Part shown: positions 25,020-33,212 of the stretch, in pieces
How positions within the stretch are numbered: the stretch's first letter is position 1
How the letters are laid out: the number at the start of each line of letters is the position of its first letter
Assembly: GCF_016918015.1 (NCBI RefSeq)
Contig: NZ_JAERMK010000003.1
Span: 133,465-197,464, forward strand
Direction: 5' to 3'
Source of the DNA: Glycomyces sp. YM15
Lineage (GTDB): Bacteria; Actinomycetota; Actinomycetes; Mycobacteriales; Micromonosporaceae
DNA length: 64,000 nucleotides
Program-made: the position numbers and the translations under genes
Notes under the pieces: generated by a model
What the model was told of the DNA's origin: nothing
The model's input: only the letters and a program-made list of their open reading frames with translations
The model's database searches: none

Positions 25020-27551
25020 ATGCCGGGCTTGCGCCGAAACACACCAGACCTCCGCGGTCGGCCGACCGTGCTCCGCGGTACTTCCCGCACGACCGCATTC
25101 GTCGCCGCCGCGGTCGCCCTGCCGCTGCTCGCCGCCTCGGCCCCTGCGGCCCAAGCGAATCCGGACGGCGCGGCCCAGGTCTGGCTGGTCGAACTCGCGC
25201 CCGGCGCGGGCGCCTCGATGCTCGAGGCCGCCGCCCACGGCCTCGACTACACGATCCGGCACGACTTCGAACGCGTCTGGAACGGCGTCTCCGTCGCGAC
25301 CGACCCCGCCACCGCCCGCCGCCTGGAGCGCCTCGACCTCGTCGAAGAGGTCTGGTCCGACGTCCTCTTCATGGGCCCCGCCCGCGTCGGCGACCGGCCC
25401 GAGGAGGCGCAACCCGAACTCGCCCAGGCAATCCAGACCACGCATGCGGCGAACGCGCACGATCGTGGCATCACCGGCGAGGGCGTCAAGGTCGGCATCA
25501 TCGACACCGGCATCGACTACACCCACCCCGACCTCGGCGGCTGCTTCGGCCCCGACTGCCGGGTCGCGTACGGCACCGACTTCGTCGGGGACGAGTTCGA
25601 CTCCGACGACCCCGAGCACGCCGAGCCCGTCCCCGACGAGGACCCGGCCGACTGCGGCGGACACGGCACGCACGTGGCGGGCATCGTGGGCGCGGACGGG
25701 AACGTCACCGGCGTCGCCCCCGACGTCGAGTTCGGGGCCTACAAAGTGTTCGGCTGCGACGGTTCCACCAGCTCCGAGGTCATCTTGCAGGCCTTCGAGG
25801 CGGCGCTCGACGACGGCATGGACGTCGTGAACCTCTCGCTCGGCCTGTCCTTCCAGTGGCCGGGCTACCCGACCGCCGAGGCCGCCGGCCGGCTCACGGA
25901 GGAGGGCGTCACCGTCGTCGCCTCCATGGGCAACGACGGCGAGACCGGGGTCTACTCCGGTTCGGCGCCGGCCGTCGGCTCCGACGTGATCGCCGTGGCC
26001 TCCACCGACAATCCGAAGCAGCGCATGGACGCCGCATTCGTCCCGGCCCTGGACCGCACCATCGGCTACCGCGGCATCGACGACACGCCCGCGCCCGAGC
26101 CGGGCGCCGCGACCGACCCGCTCGTGTGGTTCGGCCGCGCCTGCCCCGACGACGAGTCCGAAGGGGACGTCAACGGCAAGGCCGCGCTCATCGTGCGCGG
26201 TACCTGCACCTTCAAGGCCAAGTACGAGCGCGCCGTCGCCGAGGGCGCGACGAGCGTCGTCATCTACAACGACCGGTCGGGCCCCTTCGGCGGCACCGGC
26301 ATCGAGGACGGCCCCGTCCCTGCGCTCGCCGTCACCGACGCCGACGGCGAGGACCTCCACGACCTGGCCGCGATCGGCAGATCGCCGGTCCTGGAGTTCA
26401 CCGACGAGACGGTCCTGGTCGACCTCCCGCGCGGCGGCTTCGCCTCGTCGTTCACCGCGTACGGGCCCGCCCCGGACCTGTCGTTCAAACCGGACCTGAC
26501 CGCTCCCGGCGGCGGCATCTGGTCCACCGTGCCGGTGGCCGACGGCTCGTACGAGTCCCTTTCGGGCACTTCGATGTCCTCTCCGCACGTGGCGGGCGCG
26601 GCCGCGCTCCTGCTCGACGACGACCCGCGCCTGACACCGCGTGACGTGCGCACGCGACTCGCCAACTCCGCCAAGCCGGTCGCCTGGGGCGAGAACCCGG
26701 ACCTCGGCGAACTCGAAGCGGCGCACCGGCAGGGGGCCGGCGTCATCGACGTGATCGACGCCCTCGACGCCGAGGCCTGCCTCTACCCGACGGGCGTCAA
26801 CACCGGCGACGGCACGGGCCCGCGCACCTTCGAACTCCAGCTCACCTCGCGCGACACCGCGACCCGCTCGTACAAGCTCACCCACCGGTCCACGATCGCC
26901 ACCAGGGGCGACACCCGCGACCCGGGATTCGCTGCGGCCGAACCGAAGGTGACCTTCGAGCCGAAGACCCTCGACCTCTACCCGGGCCAGACCGCCACGG
27001 TCCAGGTCACGATCGAACCGAGCGCCGACCTGCCGCTCGGCAGCGTCTTCGGCGGCCGCATCACCGCCCGCCCCGACAATGGAGAGTCGCTGACGGCGGC
27101 ATACTCGGGCTACCAGGGCGACTACCTGGCGATCCCGGTCCTCGAGCATCCCGAGTTCCCGCGCCTCGCGGCGATCGTCGGCCAGGACCCGGAGACGCAC
27201 GAGTTCGACTACCGCGACATCGAGGAAGGCGAGACCTTCAGCCTCACCGAAGACCCGGACCTCGCGGCCTTGGTCTACCTGGGACATCAAGTGTCCGCAA
27301 TGGAGATCAGCGCCGAGAACGCCGACACCGGCGCGATCATCGAATGGGAACCCGAGCACTACCTGCAGCGCTCCCCGGGCCCGAACGACGCCATGGGCAT
27401 CCACCTCGAAGACCTCGCCGCAGCCCGCCCGAACGCCCTCGAACCCGGCCAATGGACCCTGCACGTCAAGGTCCTGAAAGCCCTCGGCGACGAGGCGAAC
27501 CCGGCCCACTGGGAGCAATGGGAATCCCCAGCGTTCACGCTGACCGACTAG
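25020..27551 (+). CDS. Secreted S8 subtilisin-like protease with PA domain
   Basis: An 843-residue subtilase. ATG 25020 follows a GAAGGGG site; a signal peptide (TTAFVAAAVALPLLAASAPAAQA) ends near residue 46. A short propeptide region is followed by the S8 domain: catalytic Asp in VGIIDTGIDYTHPDL (about 160), His in CGGHGTHVAGIVG (about 215) and Ser in LSGTSMSSPHVAGAAALL (about 525). A PA (protease-associated) domain is inserted at about 345-460 (GKAALIVRGTCTFKAKYERAVAEGA). The C-terminal 280 residues carry a fibronectin-III-like part (DLYPGQTATVQVTIEPS) and an unassigned end. The architecture is that of lactocepin- or cucumisin-like extracellular proteases. A bidirectional terminator follows. 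Confidence 0.93.
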   Translation: MPGLRRNTPDLRGRPTVLRGTSRTTAFVAAAVALPLLAASAPAAQANPDGAAQVWLVELAPGAGASMLEAAAHGLDYTIRHDFERVWNGVSVATDPATARRLERLDLVEEVWSDVLFMGPARVGDRPEEAQPELAQAIQTTHAANAHDRGITGEGVKVGIIDTGIDYTHPDLGGCFGPDCRVAYGTDFVGDEFDSDDPEHAEPVPDEDPADCGGHGTHVAGIVGADGNVTGVAPDVEFGAYKVFGCDGSTSSEVILQAFEAALDDGMDVVNLSLGLSFQWPGYPTAEAAGRLTEEGVTVVASMGNDGETGVYSGSAPAVGSDVIAVASTDNPKQRMDAAFVPALDRTIGYRGIDDTPAPEPGAATDPLVWFGRACPDDESEGDVNGKAALIVRGTCTFKAKYERAVAEGATSVVIYNDRSGPFGGTGIEDGPVPALAVTDADGEDLHDLAAIGRSPVLEFTDETVLVDLPRGGFASSFTAYGPAPDLSFKPDLTAPGGGIWSTVPVADGSYESLSGTSMSSPHVAGAAALLLDDDPRLTPRDVRTRLANSAKPVAWGENPDLGELEAAHRQGAGVIDVIDALDAEACLYPTGVNTGDGTGPRTFELQLTSRDTATRSYKLTHRSTIATRGDTRDPGFAAAEPKVTFEPKTLDLYPGQTATVQVTIEPSADLPLGSVFGGRITARPDNGESLTAAYSGYQGDYLAIPVLEHPEFPRLAAIVGQDPETHEFDYRDIEEGETFSLTEDPDLAALVYLGHQVSAMEISAENADTGAIIEWEPEHYLQRSPGPNDAMGIHLEDLAAARPNALEPGQWTLHVKVLKALGDEANPAHWEQWESPAFTLTD

Positions 27552-27564
27552 CAGCGCATACGAA

Positions 27565-27596
27565 ATGAGGCCGGGCCCGTTCGGGCCCGGCCTCAT
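27565..27596. terminator. Bidirectional terminator after the subtilase gene
   Basis: ATGAGGCCGGGCCCG (27565-27579) is the reverse complement of 27582-27596, a 15-bp perfect repeat with a two-base centre. It lies between the subtilase stop and the end of the convergent membrane-protein gene. Confidence 0.8.
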
Positions 27597-27617
27597 CGGC
27601 TTCAATACCGGTTCGGA

Positions 27618-28415
27618 CTACAGGAGCGAGACGCTGGAGATGGCGGCGTCGATCTCGGTGCGCAGCGCGTCGTCATCGGGCTGGACGATGCCCATGAGGA
27701 AGACCGAGCGGTTGTCGTCGGTGAGGATGTGGACGATGTGCCCGTACATCGGCTCGTCGTCGGCCTTGCTGACCTGCCAGGTGAAGCGGTAGGCCTCCTG
27801 GCCGTCGACTTCGATGGGCTCGGAGATCAGGATCTGGCGGTCCTCGGCGTAGTGGTAGAAGTATTCGGAGTTCTCGCCCGCAATGATCGAAGTGCTCATC
27901 GACATCTCCTCATCCGTCATCCCCTCACCGGAGAACGCGAAGACGGATGCGCTGCCGGTCTCGGTGGTGACGCTCGCACTTGAGGTGAAGGCCTCGATGA
28001 GGTCTTCGGAGGCGAACTCTTCCCAGCCTTCGGGGAGCGAATATGCGACCCCGGACTCGGAGTCCTCGATGACCAAGCCCTCTGCTTGGGAGCTACCCGG
28101 GCCGTCGCCGCCGGGATCGGCCAGGAACCACCACGCCCCAGCTCCACCCCCGACGACAAGCAGCGCGAGCACGACAACGAGCGCAATGACGCCCCCGCGC
28201 TGCTTGCGAGCAGGCGGCGGAAGCGGAGGAGGCGGCCCGGGTTGAAGACCTTGCCCGCCAGCCGGATACGGCTGAGGTGGCGGCCCCACCGGCTGATAAG
28301 CCCCAGGGCGGGACTGGGGAGGACCGGGCTGCCACTGCTGAGGCTGCCCCTAGGGCGGCTGTTGAGGGTTCGACTGCTGCCCGTAGGGCGGCTGGGGATT
28401 CGGCTGCTGGTACAT
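27618..28415 (-). pseudogene. Membrane-anchored secreted protein with in-frame TAG
   Basis: The complete frame from ATG 28415 is 265 codons: a Pro/Gln/Tyr/Gly-rich cytoplasmic tail, one transmembrane helix (GGVIALVVVLALLVVGGGAGAWWFL), then a soluble exported domain of about 165 residues (GVAYSLPEGWEEFASEDLI..., ending DAAISSVSLL). Codon 22 (28352-28350) is TAG. The repeat context is PPYGQQ, and the stop replaces a TAC in QQPPYGQPQQ, a single-base change. Translation could restart at GTG 28289, which keeps the helix and domain, so function may survive. The gene ends a cluster in which every neighbour but one is also damaged. Confidence 0.65.
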
Positions 28416-28425
28416 GTTCGGTCTT

Positions 28426-29155
28426 TCAGTGAGAGGGTCGGGACACGCGAACCAGGTGAGTCGAACGGAACCAGTCCAGCAGAGGCTTGCGTACCCTCGA
28501 ACGGGTCGATCGCCGCAGCCTGGTCGGTGGGAATACCATCGGGAAAGTAACGACCGACCGCGTCTCCCTCGCTACCCGGCTCAATACCCCCGATAGGAGC
28601 AATGTATTCGATCCCGCCTGGATCGCTAACCGGAACACAGCCCGACTGGATCGTGAAGACTACCAAGTCCAGCACCCTGTACCAGAGAGCGATGCCATCA
28701 TCTCGCTGAGCGACAAGAGCTCGATCCAACCGTTCTCCTCGAGCAGTCTCAGTATCGTCCGTGATTTCGTAGCCCTCGGATATCCAGAATTCGCGCAACT
28801 CGTCGACGTAGCTTTCACGAACCATCTCGGATTCCGAGTTCTCGCTCGAGAATTCATAGGTAATCTCGACCATGGTGTAGTCCGGATCGTCCACGCCGTT
28901 GCGAGTGCAGGGCATTTGATACCACGTTCGCTTCTCAAACCCTGGGAAGTCCGGTAGCACTGCAACCGCTGCTGCGGCGGCGGCTTCCATGGGCGTATAG
29001 GCTTCAGCCTGAGTGAAGTCGGATTCCGGCGGTTGGTTCAAACCTTCTCCAAAGAACGAACAGGAAGCAAGTTTTAGGGAAACGGAAGCGAGGCACACTG
29101 CTCCCAGCATCCGTCTCGATGCGGACTTCCAGCGGTAACGCGCAAAGAAACTCAT
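28426..29155 (-). pseudogene. Lipoprotein that has lost its stop codon or frame
   Basis: From ATG 29155 the frame encodes a lipoprotein with a clear signal and lipobox (LGAVCLASVSLKLASC, Cys 32). About 200 residues of acidic protein follow (DFPGFEKRTWYQMPC..., YVDELREFWISEGYEITDD, LDLVVFTIQSGCVPV). No stop comes before the next gene: the frame stays open for another 500 bases through the out-of-frame coding sequence at 27618-28415, which cannot be real. A frameshift or a lost stop near 28430 is the simplest reading; a TGA stands at 28426 in the adjacent frame. GC content and codon bias are lower here than in the rest of the window. Confidence 0.55.
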
Positions 29156-29177
29156 CCTGCTAATCCTGCCTGCCCTG

Positions 29178-29512
29178 TCACAATGGCCGCCATGGTGTCG
29201 CGGCAAGACCAATCGAATCCAGATCATTGCGAGTGGCCCAGACATTCGATTCGTCCACTCCGAGCGAAGCAGCGGATTCAACGCCGGCTCCGGTCGAGGC
29301 CACGAAGACGATATTGTCGGCTTCAACTCCTTCAGTTGAGGCAGCGGTCCCGATGACAGTAGTGCCATAGGAACGCCCCTGCAATGACGTTCGTTTCGCA
29401 GCCGTTCGGTCTGCTCGGTCATCTTGGGCACATAACCACTCCAGTGCACGCCAATAGTCTGAATCGCGCCGCAATCGAGATCGCGGAGATCCTTCCAAGA
29501 CATGTCGCTCAT
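29178..29512 (-). pseudogene. Internally deleted DUF1023 alpha/beta hydrolase
   Basis: Two pieces of one gene are joined. From ATG 29512 about 42 codons read MSDMSWKDLRDLDCGAIQTI then a WSGYVPKMTEQTERLRNE helix, the N-terminus of large hydrolases found next to WXG100-like proteins. At about 29385 the frame shifts, and the next ~65 codons read GRSYGTTVIGTAASTEG...IVFVASTGAGVESAASLGV...VWATRNDLDSIG, the nucleophile elbow and following strand of DUF1023 (GHSYGTTV in intact proteins). A normal gene would have several hundred codons between these parts and about 100 more after. The acid and His of the triad are missing. Confidence 0.65.
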
Positions 29513-29523
29513 GGGGGTGCGTC

Positions 29524-29898
29524 CTACCAGTCGGGGCGGGCTGAGGCGTTTTCGTTTGCCCGGCCGGGGTAACGGTCGTGGTCGGCGAGGGAGGCGAAGT
29601 CGCCGGCGTTGTACTCGTCGACTTCGACGGCTTCCTCGGCACAGACGGCCAGGTACTCACCTGTGTTGCCGCACAGTCGCGAGAATCCTCCAGCTCGGAA
29701 GAGCTGCCACCACTCTGCGGCCTCGGCCAGCGCGGGGCCGAGCGCCGTATCGGAGTCTTTGAGTTGTTGCGCGAGTTCGGTCGTGCTGTCGATGAGCGTC
29801 ACGGTTTGGGCTTCGACCTCGGATTCGACGTCGAAGAGGATTTCCACCGACTTGTGGACTTCCTCGGGCTCCATCGTGAAGACATCAGCGCCGGCCAT
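29524..29898 (-). CDS. EspC/WXG100-like small helical protein
   Basis: A 124-residue protein from ATG 29898, predicted all-helical: EPEEVHKSVEILFDVESEVEAQTVTLIDSTTELAQQL, a turn, GPALAEAAEWWQLFRAGGFSRLCGNTGEYLAVCAEEAVEVDEYNAGDFASLADHDRY. Two helical hairpins with a central WW resemble the EspC/WXG100 superfamily of proteins exported by type VII systems. It lies 11 bases upstream of the DUF1023 remnant, a gene order seen in actinobacterial WXG100-hydrolase modules. It seems intact but its partners are broken, so it is probably an orphan. Confidence 0.55.
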   Translation of the reverse strand: MAGADVFTMEPEEVHKSVEILFDVESEVEAQTVTLIDSTTELAQQLKDSDTALGPALAEAAEWWQLFRAGGFSRLCGNTGEYLAVCAEEAVEVDEYNAGDFASLADHDRYPGRANENASARPDW

Positions 29899-30830
29899 GT
29901 GCGGCCTCCATTGCCTTGCGCGGGAAGGCAATCGCTTGGGGAAGGCACCTGGGGGGGGTGGTGTCATTCGTCGTCTCCGTGGGGATAGGAGCGGGTTCGG
30001 GACTCTGGGTCACTGTATCGAGTTGGAGAGTCACGTGGGGTACATGACTCGAATGCCGAGATCACAATGGTTTGCGGTGCAATGTGAGTCGTGTCCGCCC
30101 GGGTGAGTTTGCGACGGACCGGGCGGACACGGGTTCAGGGGATCGCGCGGCGGGACGCACTGGGGCACAGGGAAGACGTTCGGGGCGAGTCGGGCTTTTC
30201 GGCAGCGAGACTCAGGGTACCGGGGAATCACACACTGTGCGGTACACGGAATCAGGCACAGGTGAGCGATGGCTTCCAGACGTATTTACACGGGGTGCGT
30301 CGCGGATTGGAAAGCATCAGACTTGGGCAGCAACAGAAGACGTGGAGGAAACCGTCGAACCCGAGCCCGCGCTCCGAAGCGGGTGGCGACGTGCCGCCAT
30401 GGCGACCTGTGCAGCGCACCCTCACGCCCGCACCGGAACCCGAGCGCGAGCGCGGCACGAACCCGGTCCGAGACACCACCCCAAGCCGGAGCCGGAGACC
30501 CAGCCTGGCAGCTCGATTGAGACGCCGCCGCTCCCACCGTCCCCGAACCAGCCCGCCCTGCGCCGCCGCCCCGCGTTTCTGGAAGGAGGGCAGCGAAGGC
30601 GAGCTGTGTGTTGAAGTGACGCAGTAGGAGCTGTTTGAGAAACAGCGCGAAGGCGCCTGGGACCGATCCATCATCGAGTCCTCCGAACTCGCGGCTATCC
30701 ACTGGGCGAACCGACGAGACCTGGACAACCAGCACCGGTGGCCGATCACCGCAATCCTGCACTTGGTTCAACGGATGATCATGGTCTTCAAGGACCGCAT
30801 CGAGCCTGCAGCACCCGCGTCCGGCTTGGT
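29899..30830. other. 930-bp region with degenerate coding remains
   Basis: The stretch between the EspC-like gene and repeat copy A has no intact gene. The left part is lower in GC and featureless. From about 30360 the sequence becomes rich in Pro, Arg and Glu codons on both strands, without a start signal. The right end holds the degenerate reading frame listed at 30616. Confidence 0.5.
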
Positions 30831-30951
30831 AACGGGGTCGGGTCTGGTTCGGTTGGGACGCAACCGATCCGGGCGTGCGTGGGACCTGGAACGTGAATGG
30901 TTTCGCATCGTGTGGGTGATGACAGTCGGGGGCTGTATGGGGGATACTTGA
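30616..30951 (+). pseudogene. Coding remnant interrupted by TAG
   Basis: After TAG 30625-30627 the frame reads ELFEKQREGAWDRSIIESS then ELAAIHWANRRDLDNQHRWP and ITAILHLVQRMIMVFKDRIE. This is a helical, amphipathic sequence that looks like real protein and has no homopolymer bias. The only start just upstream (GTG 30616) gives three codons and then the TAG, so a nonsense mutation has separated the start from the body. A strong GGAAGGAGGG lies at 30581-30590. The right end passes into the repeat described at 30840. I do not recognise the family. Confidence 0.35.
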
Positions 30952-31745
30952 GGTACGTACAGGGACAGGGAATTTGTACAGGTGTCGGGGTAGGTGTAAG
31001 CAGACTACGACAAGCCTCTGGCCGATCCGACAAACCGACTTATTCCGAGGCGACGACCCCGCAAGCCAGGGTGCTCCTCCTTCTTGGAGGCGTCCGATCT
31101 CACCCCCGTGCCATCGCCCGCAGCTGTCCGCGCCCCCGATGGGCCGTGACTGGGTGGACGATTCCCTAGTTGGGATCACCCCAACCAGCAGGCAGTGCCT
31201 TGCAAGGAGGCACTCGCGATTCGAGCACGACCCGCCAGCGTGAGGGGCGAAGCCAGGCCAGGCAACAGAGGACCCGGCCCGGGCAGCACCAGCACGTCCA
31301 TGGCGAGCACCACCCCGTCCCGGCAGCGTCGCGCCCGAAAGCTCCCGCGCGCCTCCAGGACGGACCCGAAGCACAGGAAGCAAGAACCGGGAGGCGAATC
31401 CACCTCCGGCGTTCATTCGGGGAGACCGCCGGGAGGCTGAACCACTCCGGCAGGGACGGCAGGCAACTACATCCGCCCCGGCAGGGACGGCGTGTTCAGG
31501 CGAAAGCCGAAGGGCCAGAACCGGAAGCCCAAGCAAGGTCGACAAGGCCAGCGAGGAAAGCAAGTAGAGCAGCGGGAAGGAGGCGACAGGCACATGAAGA
31601 CCACGAACACGAGCACGAGCACGAGCACGATCATGTCCGGGCCGATCCCGTCGACCGGCGGCTCCCTCGTCGCCGACCACCCAGTCGCTGCGGCATCGGG
31701 CCGGACCCACCCGTCCCGACCGGAAGCGACCACCGGCCCCGCCCC
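30840..31745 (+). repeat. Dispersed ~0.9-kb repeat, copy A (possible structured RNA)
   Basis: This segment recurs at 53560-54485 in the same orientation. The match starts weakly near 30835 and becomes nearly exact from 30916: a 66-base run at 30976-31041 is identical to 53703-53768. It is looser at about 31215-31500, then tight again to about 31740, where similarity ends suddenly. Conserved hairpins include ACAG/CTGT around the GGGGG loop, CCTCC/GGAGG (31076-31090, loop TTCTT here and ACT in copy B), GTTGGG/CCCAAC (31169-31185) and AGTGCCT/AGGCACT (31194-31214). The last is kept as a helix in copy B by paired changes. No long frame is shared across the first 650 bases. The 3' part carries a Shine-Dalgarno and a small ORF. 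Confidence 0.75.
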
Positions 31746-32019
31746 GGCGGCCCACCCCCAGGCCACCGCAACAGCACCGACAACGACAACGACAACGGCT
31801 CGAGTCCGGCCGGAATCCCAGGTGCGGCCGGGTCCCCAAGAACTCCAAGTCCGTCGGGGTCCCACACGCCGCCAGCGCTCCAACTCCAGCTGGGATCCCG
31901 AGTCCCCCCAACGACGGCAACACACCCGAATCCCGCCACCCCACCGCCCTGACCGCAACCAGCCCTCACGACAGCACCACACCCCCGGACCCGACCCACA
32001 CCGCTCTGTCGCTGCCTGA
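31594..32019 (+). CDS. Small ORF with (Thr-Ser)n start at the end of repeat copy A
   Basis: ATG 31594 follows AAGGAGG (31577-31583), conserved in both copies. The protein is 141 residues: a short TS repeat from an ACGAGC hexanucleotide (three units here), then STIMSGPIPSTGGSLVADHP and AASGRTHPSRPEATTGP, shared with copy B. After that point the two proteins share nothing; here the tail is rich in Thr, Arg, Pro and Gln and low in complexity. It could be a real small protein with a variable end, or a chance frame in a conserved RNA. The near-identity of the DNA means synonymous-change tests cannot decide from two copies. Confidence 0.35.
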   Translation: MKTTNTSTSTSTIMSGPIPSTGGSLVADHPVAAASGRTHPSRPEATTGPAPAAHPQATATAPTTTTTTARVRPESQVRPGPQELQVRRGPTRRQRSNSSWDPESPQRRQHTRIPPPHRPDRNQPSRQHHTPGPDPHRSVAA

Positions 32020-32135
32020 TTGAAGGGCGACCCAGCTCCAGTCCTCGAGGCAGCTCCACGCCACGACCGGCTGGGACGCGTCTTCTTCCCCGAGCGGCCT
32101 GGCGGTATCCGGGCCTTCGGAGTGCCCCGGAATCG

Positions 32136-32873
32136 CTATTGGCGGCGGTGAACCTGCTGGGCGCCGGTCTGGTCGCGCGGCATGATCGTGATCTGGTCGA
32201 CGTTCACGTGCGCGGGTCGCGTTGCGACCCAAGCGATCGTCTCGGCGATGTCATCGGCGGTCAACGGGGTCATGCCCGCGTAGACCGCGTCGGCGCGGTC
32301 CTGGTCGCCTTCGAAGCGGACCAGGCTGAACTCGGTCTCGACCATGCCCGGGTCGATCTCACACACGCGCACCGGCCGGCCGAGGAGTTCAAGGCGGAGT
32401 ACGCGGGTGACCGCCGCTTCGGCGTGCTTCGCCGCGTTGTAGCCGCCCCCGCCCGGGTACGGCTGGTGCGCCGCGATCGAGCCGATGACGACGACTTGGC
32501 CGTCACCGGAGTCGACCAGCTTCGGCAGGAGCGCCTTCGTGACTCTGATCGTGCCGAGCACGTTCACGTCGTACATCTTCTGCCACAGTTCGAGATCGGC
32601 CGTGGCGATCGAGTCGAGCCCGAGGGCCCCGCCCGCGTTGTTGACCAGCAGGTCGCAGCGCTCCACCTGCTCCACGAACGCGGCCACCGAAGCCTCGTCG
32701 GTGACGTCGAGCGCGATCGCCCGCCCGCCGCACTCCGCCGCGACCTCGGCGAGCCGGTCGGCCCGGCGGGCCCCCAGCACCACCTCGAAGCCGGCCTTGG
32801 CGAGTGCCTTCGCGGCGGCGGCCCCGATCCCGCTGCTCGCTCCCGTGACTACTGCTACAGGTCTGGTGCTCAT
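32136..32873 (-). CDS. SDR-family NAD(P)-dependent oxidoreductase
   Basis: A 245-residue classical short-chain dehydrogenase: cofactor motif VVTGASSGIGAAAAKAL (TGxxxGIG, residues 8-24), ALDVTDEASV, LLVNNAGGALGL (NNAG), catalytic Ser in VVIGSIAAHQPYP and YNAAK (YxxxK, about 147). Arg at the end of the second strand (GARRADRL) suggests NADP. It resembles the YdfG-type serine/3-hydroxy acid dehydrogenases. ATG 32873 is preferred because the longer reading adds 17 unlikely residues. It stands alone, divergent from the metE riboswitch. Confidence 0.9.
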   Translation of the reverse strand: MSTRPVAVVTGASSGIGAAAAKALAKAGFEVVLGARRADRLAEVAAECGGRAIALDVTDEASVAAFVEQVERCDLLVNNAGGALGLDSIATADLELWQKMYDVNVLGTIRVTKALLPKLVDSGDGQVVVIGSIAAHQPYPGGGGYNAAKHAEAAVTRVLRLELLGRPVRVCEIDPGMVETEFSLVRFEGDQDRADAVYAGMTPLTADDIAETIAWVATRPAHVNVDQITIMPRDQTGAQQVHRRQ

Positions 32874-32974
32874 GGGCCCCGAGCCTACCCATGCCACCGG
32901 AGATCCGCGACGCTCTCGTCCCACTCTGCGGCCTCGTCAGGGGCTCAGGCCGGTGCGCGGCCGTACCATCGGTT

Positions 32975-33160
32975 CCGACGCTGGTTCCGAGGCGGTGCAC
33001 ACCGCTTCGGCTAAGAGGGAATCTGGTGTGAATCCAGGACTGCCCCGCAGCGGTGAGAGGGAACGAAACCCGCCATGAGCACTGGGCCCGGAACCTGGGA
33101 AGCGGTGGGGATTAGGTGCCGGAGACGGCGCGCCCTCGAGTCCGAATACCTGCCCGCGTA
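32975..33160 (+). promoter_or_regulatory. Cobalamin (B12) riboswitch
   Basis: The leader of metE carries the conserved parts of an adenosylcobalamin riboswitch: AAGAGGGAA, then GTGAATCCAGGACTGCC and CCGCAGCGGTGAGAGG, a GCCATGAGCACTGG block, GGTGGGGATTAGG and the B12 box AGTCCGAATACCTGCC at 33139-33154. Cobalamin binding should shut off the B12-independent methionine synthase, which implies that the genome also has a B12-dependent metH. Confidence 0.92.
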
Positions 33161-33212
33161 CCGCGCGCGACCGCGCGCGGTCCCGTTGTCGCACGTTCGA
33201 GGGAACTGACAC

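Noticed and set aside
24633-27605. A 990-codon open frame antisense to the subtilase gene
   Set aside because: High-GC genes often leave the opposite strand open. Its translation is rich in Val, Arg, Gly and Asp without any domain, while the + strand has a complete protease with signal peptide and triad.
29170-29660. A 160-residue protein at 29178-29660 as a single gene
   Set aside because: The first half is antisense-like Thr/Pro sequence overlapping the EspC-like gene. Only the last ~65 codons are meaningful, as the C-terminal piece of the deleted DUF1023 gene.
30830-31745. Repeat copy A as an insertion sequence or group II intron
   Set aside because: No transposase or reverse transcriptase, no terminal inverted repeats or target duplication, and no GTGYG start or domain V pattern.
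30286-31944. A 552-codon minus-strand frame through repeat copy A
   Set aside because: The partial match to a minus-strand frame in copy B follows from DNA identity. The translation is Arg/Gly/Ser-rich, changes frame between the copies in the divergent middle, and has no start signal.
32136-33014. Plus-strand frame across the SDR gene and the riboswitch
   Set aside because: It is antisense to a clear SDR enzyme and runs into a well-defined riboswitch; no domain is seen.
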